Below the pieces are notes generated by a model that ran no database searches, was not told the origin of the DNA, and saw only the letters and a program-made list of their open reading frames with translations. Below, one piece after another: positions 6,158-6,691 of a stretch of DNA of 6,691 nt (positions are counted from its first letter, which is position 1; each line of letters begins with the position of its first letter). The stretch is from JBDTMC01 sp039934475 (GTDB lineage Bacteria > Acidobacteriota > Terriglobia > Bryobacterales > Bryobacteraceae): contig JBDTMC010000436.1 in assembly GCA_039934475.1 (NCBI GenBank), positions 1 through 6,691 of the forward strand, given 5' to 3'. Both the position numbers and the translations under genes were made by a program.

Positions 6158-6691
6158 AATTAGTGTTACTTTTCGGTTTCATCGCGATGGTAATGCAGGC
6201 GGCCGGCCCTCAAGCCGTGCCGCTCTGGCCCGGTGTCGCGCCCGGCGACACCGCCAAATTGGGTGAAGAGCACGATGCCACCAAACCCACTGACGACAAC
6301 GTAGCCGGCCGCCGTCTCATCCGGCTCACCAATGTCAGCGTGCCCACGCTTACCGTCTATCCCGCACCCAAAGCCACAGCCACCGGCGCGGCCGTCATCG
6401 TGTTCCCCGGCGGCGGCTATCAGATCCTCGCCCTCGATCTCGAAGGAAGCGAAGTCTGCCAGTGGTTGAATTCCATCGGTGTTACAGCGGTGCTTGTGAA
6501 ATACCGTGTGCCCCGCCGCCAAGGCCTCCCCTATTATACGGCTCCCCTTCAGGATGCCCAGCGCGCCGTCGGCCTCACCCGCTCGCACGCCGCCGAATGG
6601 GGCATCGATCCCCGACGCATCGGCGTCCTCGGCTTCTCCGCCGGCGGTCATCTCGCCGCCGCCGTCAGTAACAACTACTCGGCACGTACCT
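6154..6691 (+). CDS. Secreted alpha/beta hydrolase, acetyl xylan esterase-like (3' end outside window)
   Basis: The ATG at 6154 overlaps the preceding TGA as ATGA, and the frame is open to the right edge, giving 179 complete codons. A GAGA sequence at 6143-6146 lies 7 bases upstream. The product starts with a short Sec-type signal (MKLVLLFGFIAMVMQAAG) and then the VPLWPGVAPG segment common at the start of secreted esterases of this group. The alpha/beta hydrolase core shows the oxyanion-hole motif PGGGY (85-89), the VKYRVP strand (115-120), and the nucleophile elbow GFSAGGH with Ser162. The catalytic Asp and His would lie beyond the window. Relatives sit beside glycoside hydrolases and remove acetyl or feruloyl groups from plant polysaccharides, so a role in deacylating the substrate of the upstream glycosidase is a reasonable inference. 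The translocation route (Sec) differs from the Tat route of its two operon partners. Confidence 0.88.
   Translation, partial: MKLVLLFGFIAMVMQAAGPQAVPLWPGVAPGDTAKLGEEHDATKPTDDNVAGRRLIRLTNVSVPTLTVYPAPKATATGAAVIVFPGGGYQILALDLEGSEVCQWLNSIGVTAVLVKYRVPRRQGLPYYTAPLQDAQRAVGLTRSHAAEWGIDPRRIGVLGFSAGGHLAAAVSNNYSART

Overview
This 6.7 kb, GC-rich (roughly 60%) bacterial window has no RNA genes, mobile elements or CRISPR. Its content suggests a Gram-negative soil or plant-litter degrader, most likely an Acidobacteriota member of the Solibacter/Bryobacterales type. That assignment is an inference from three things: a large AsmA-family protein (implying an outer membrane), a Tat-exported sugar-isomerase-like TIM barrel beside a Tat-exported DUF4038 glycosidase, and a strong preference for C or G at third codon positions in the downstream genes. 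No taxonomic marker is present.

Layout. Positions 2-220 (+) hold the C-terminal tail of an unrecognised protein cut by the left edge. It converges on a 205-residue lipoprotein (230-847, -) made of two tandem Ig-like domains. Across a 140 bp divergent gap containing a plausible promoter lies a 125-residue secreted beta-rich protein starting at a GTG (988-1365, +). That gene converges, 8 bp apart, on a 727-residue AsmA-family protein (1374-3557, -).

From 3650 to the right edge is a tightly packed + strand operon of three exported proteins. The first is a Tat-signalled sugar phosphate isomerase/epimerase-like TIM barrel (3650-4489). Three bases later comes a Tat-signalled apiosidase-like glycoside hydrolase with DUF5060, DUF4038 and a C-terminal collagen-binding-like domain (4493-6157). 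It overlaps by ATGA an alpha/beta hydrolase esterase that runs off the right edge (6154-6691).

How they may work together. The operon reads as a small extracytoplasmic glycan-processing cassette: an esterase to remove acyl groups, a glycosidase to release a sugar such as apiose or another branched residue, and an exported isomerase/epimerase-like enzyme to act on the product or on a glycoside. Substrate and order of action are inference. The AsmA protein, the lipoprotein and the small secreted protein are all envelope or exported products with no evident link to this cassette. No wholly new system is demonstrable here. The most interesting points are the exported isomerase-like enzyme locked into the glycosidase operon and the cysteine-paired duplicated Ig domains.
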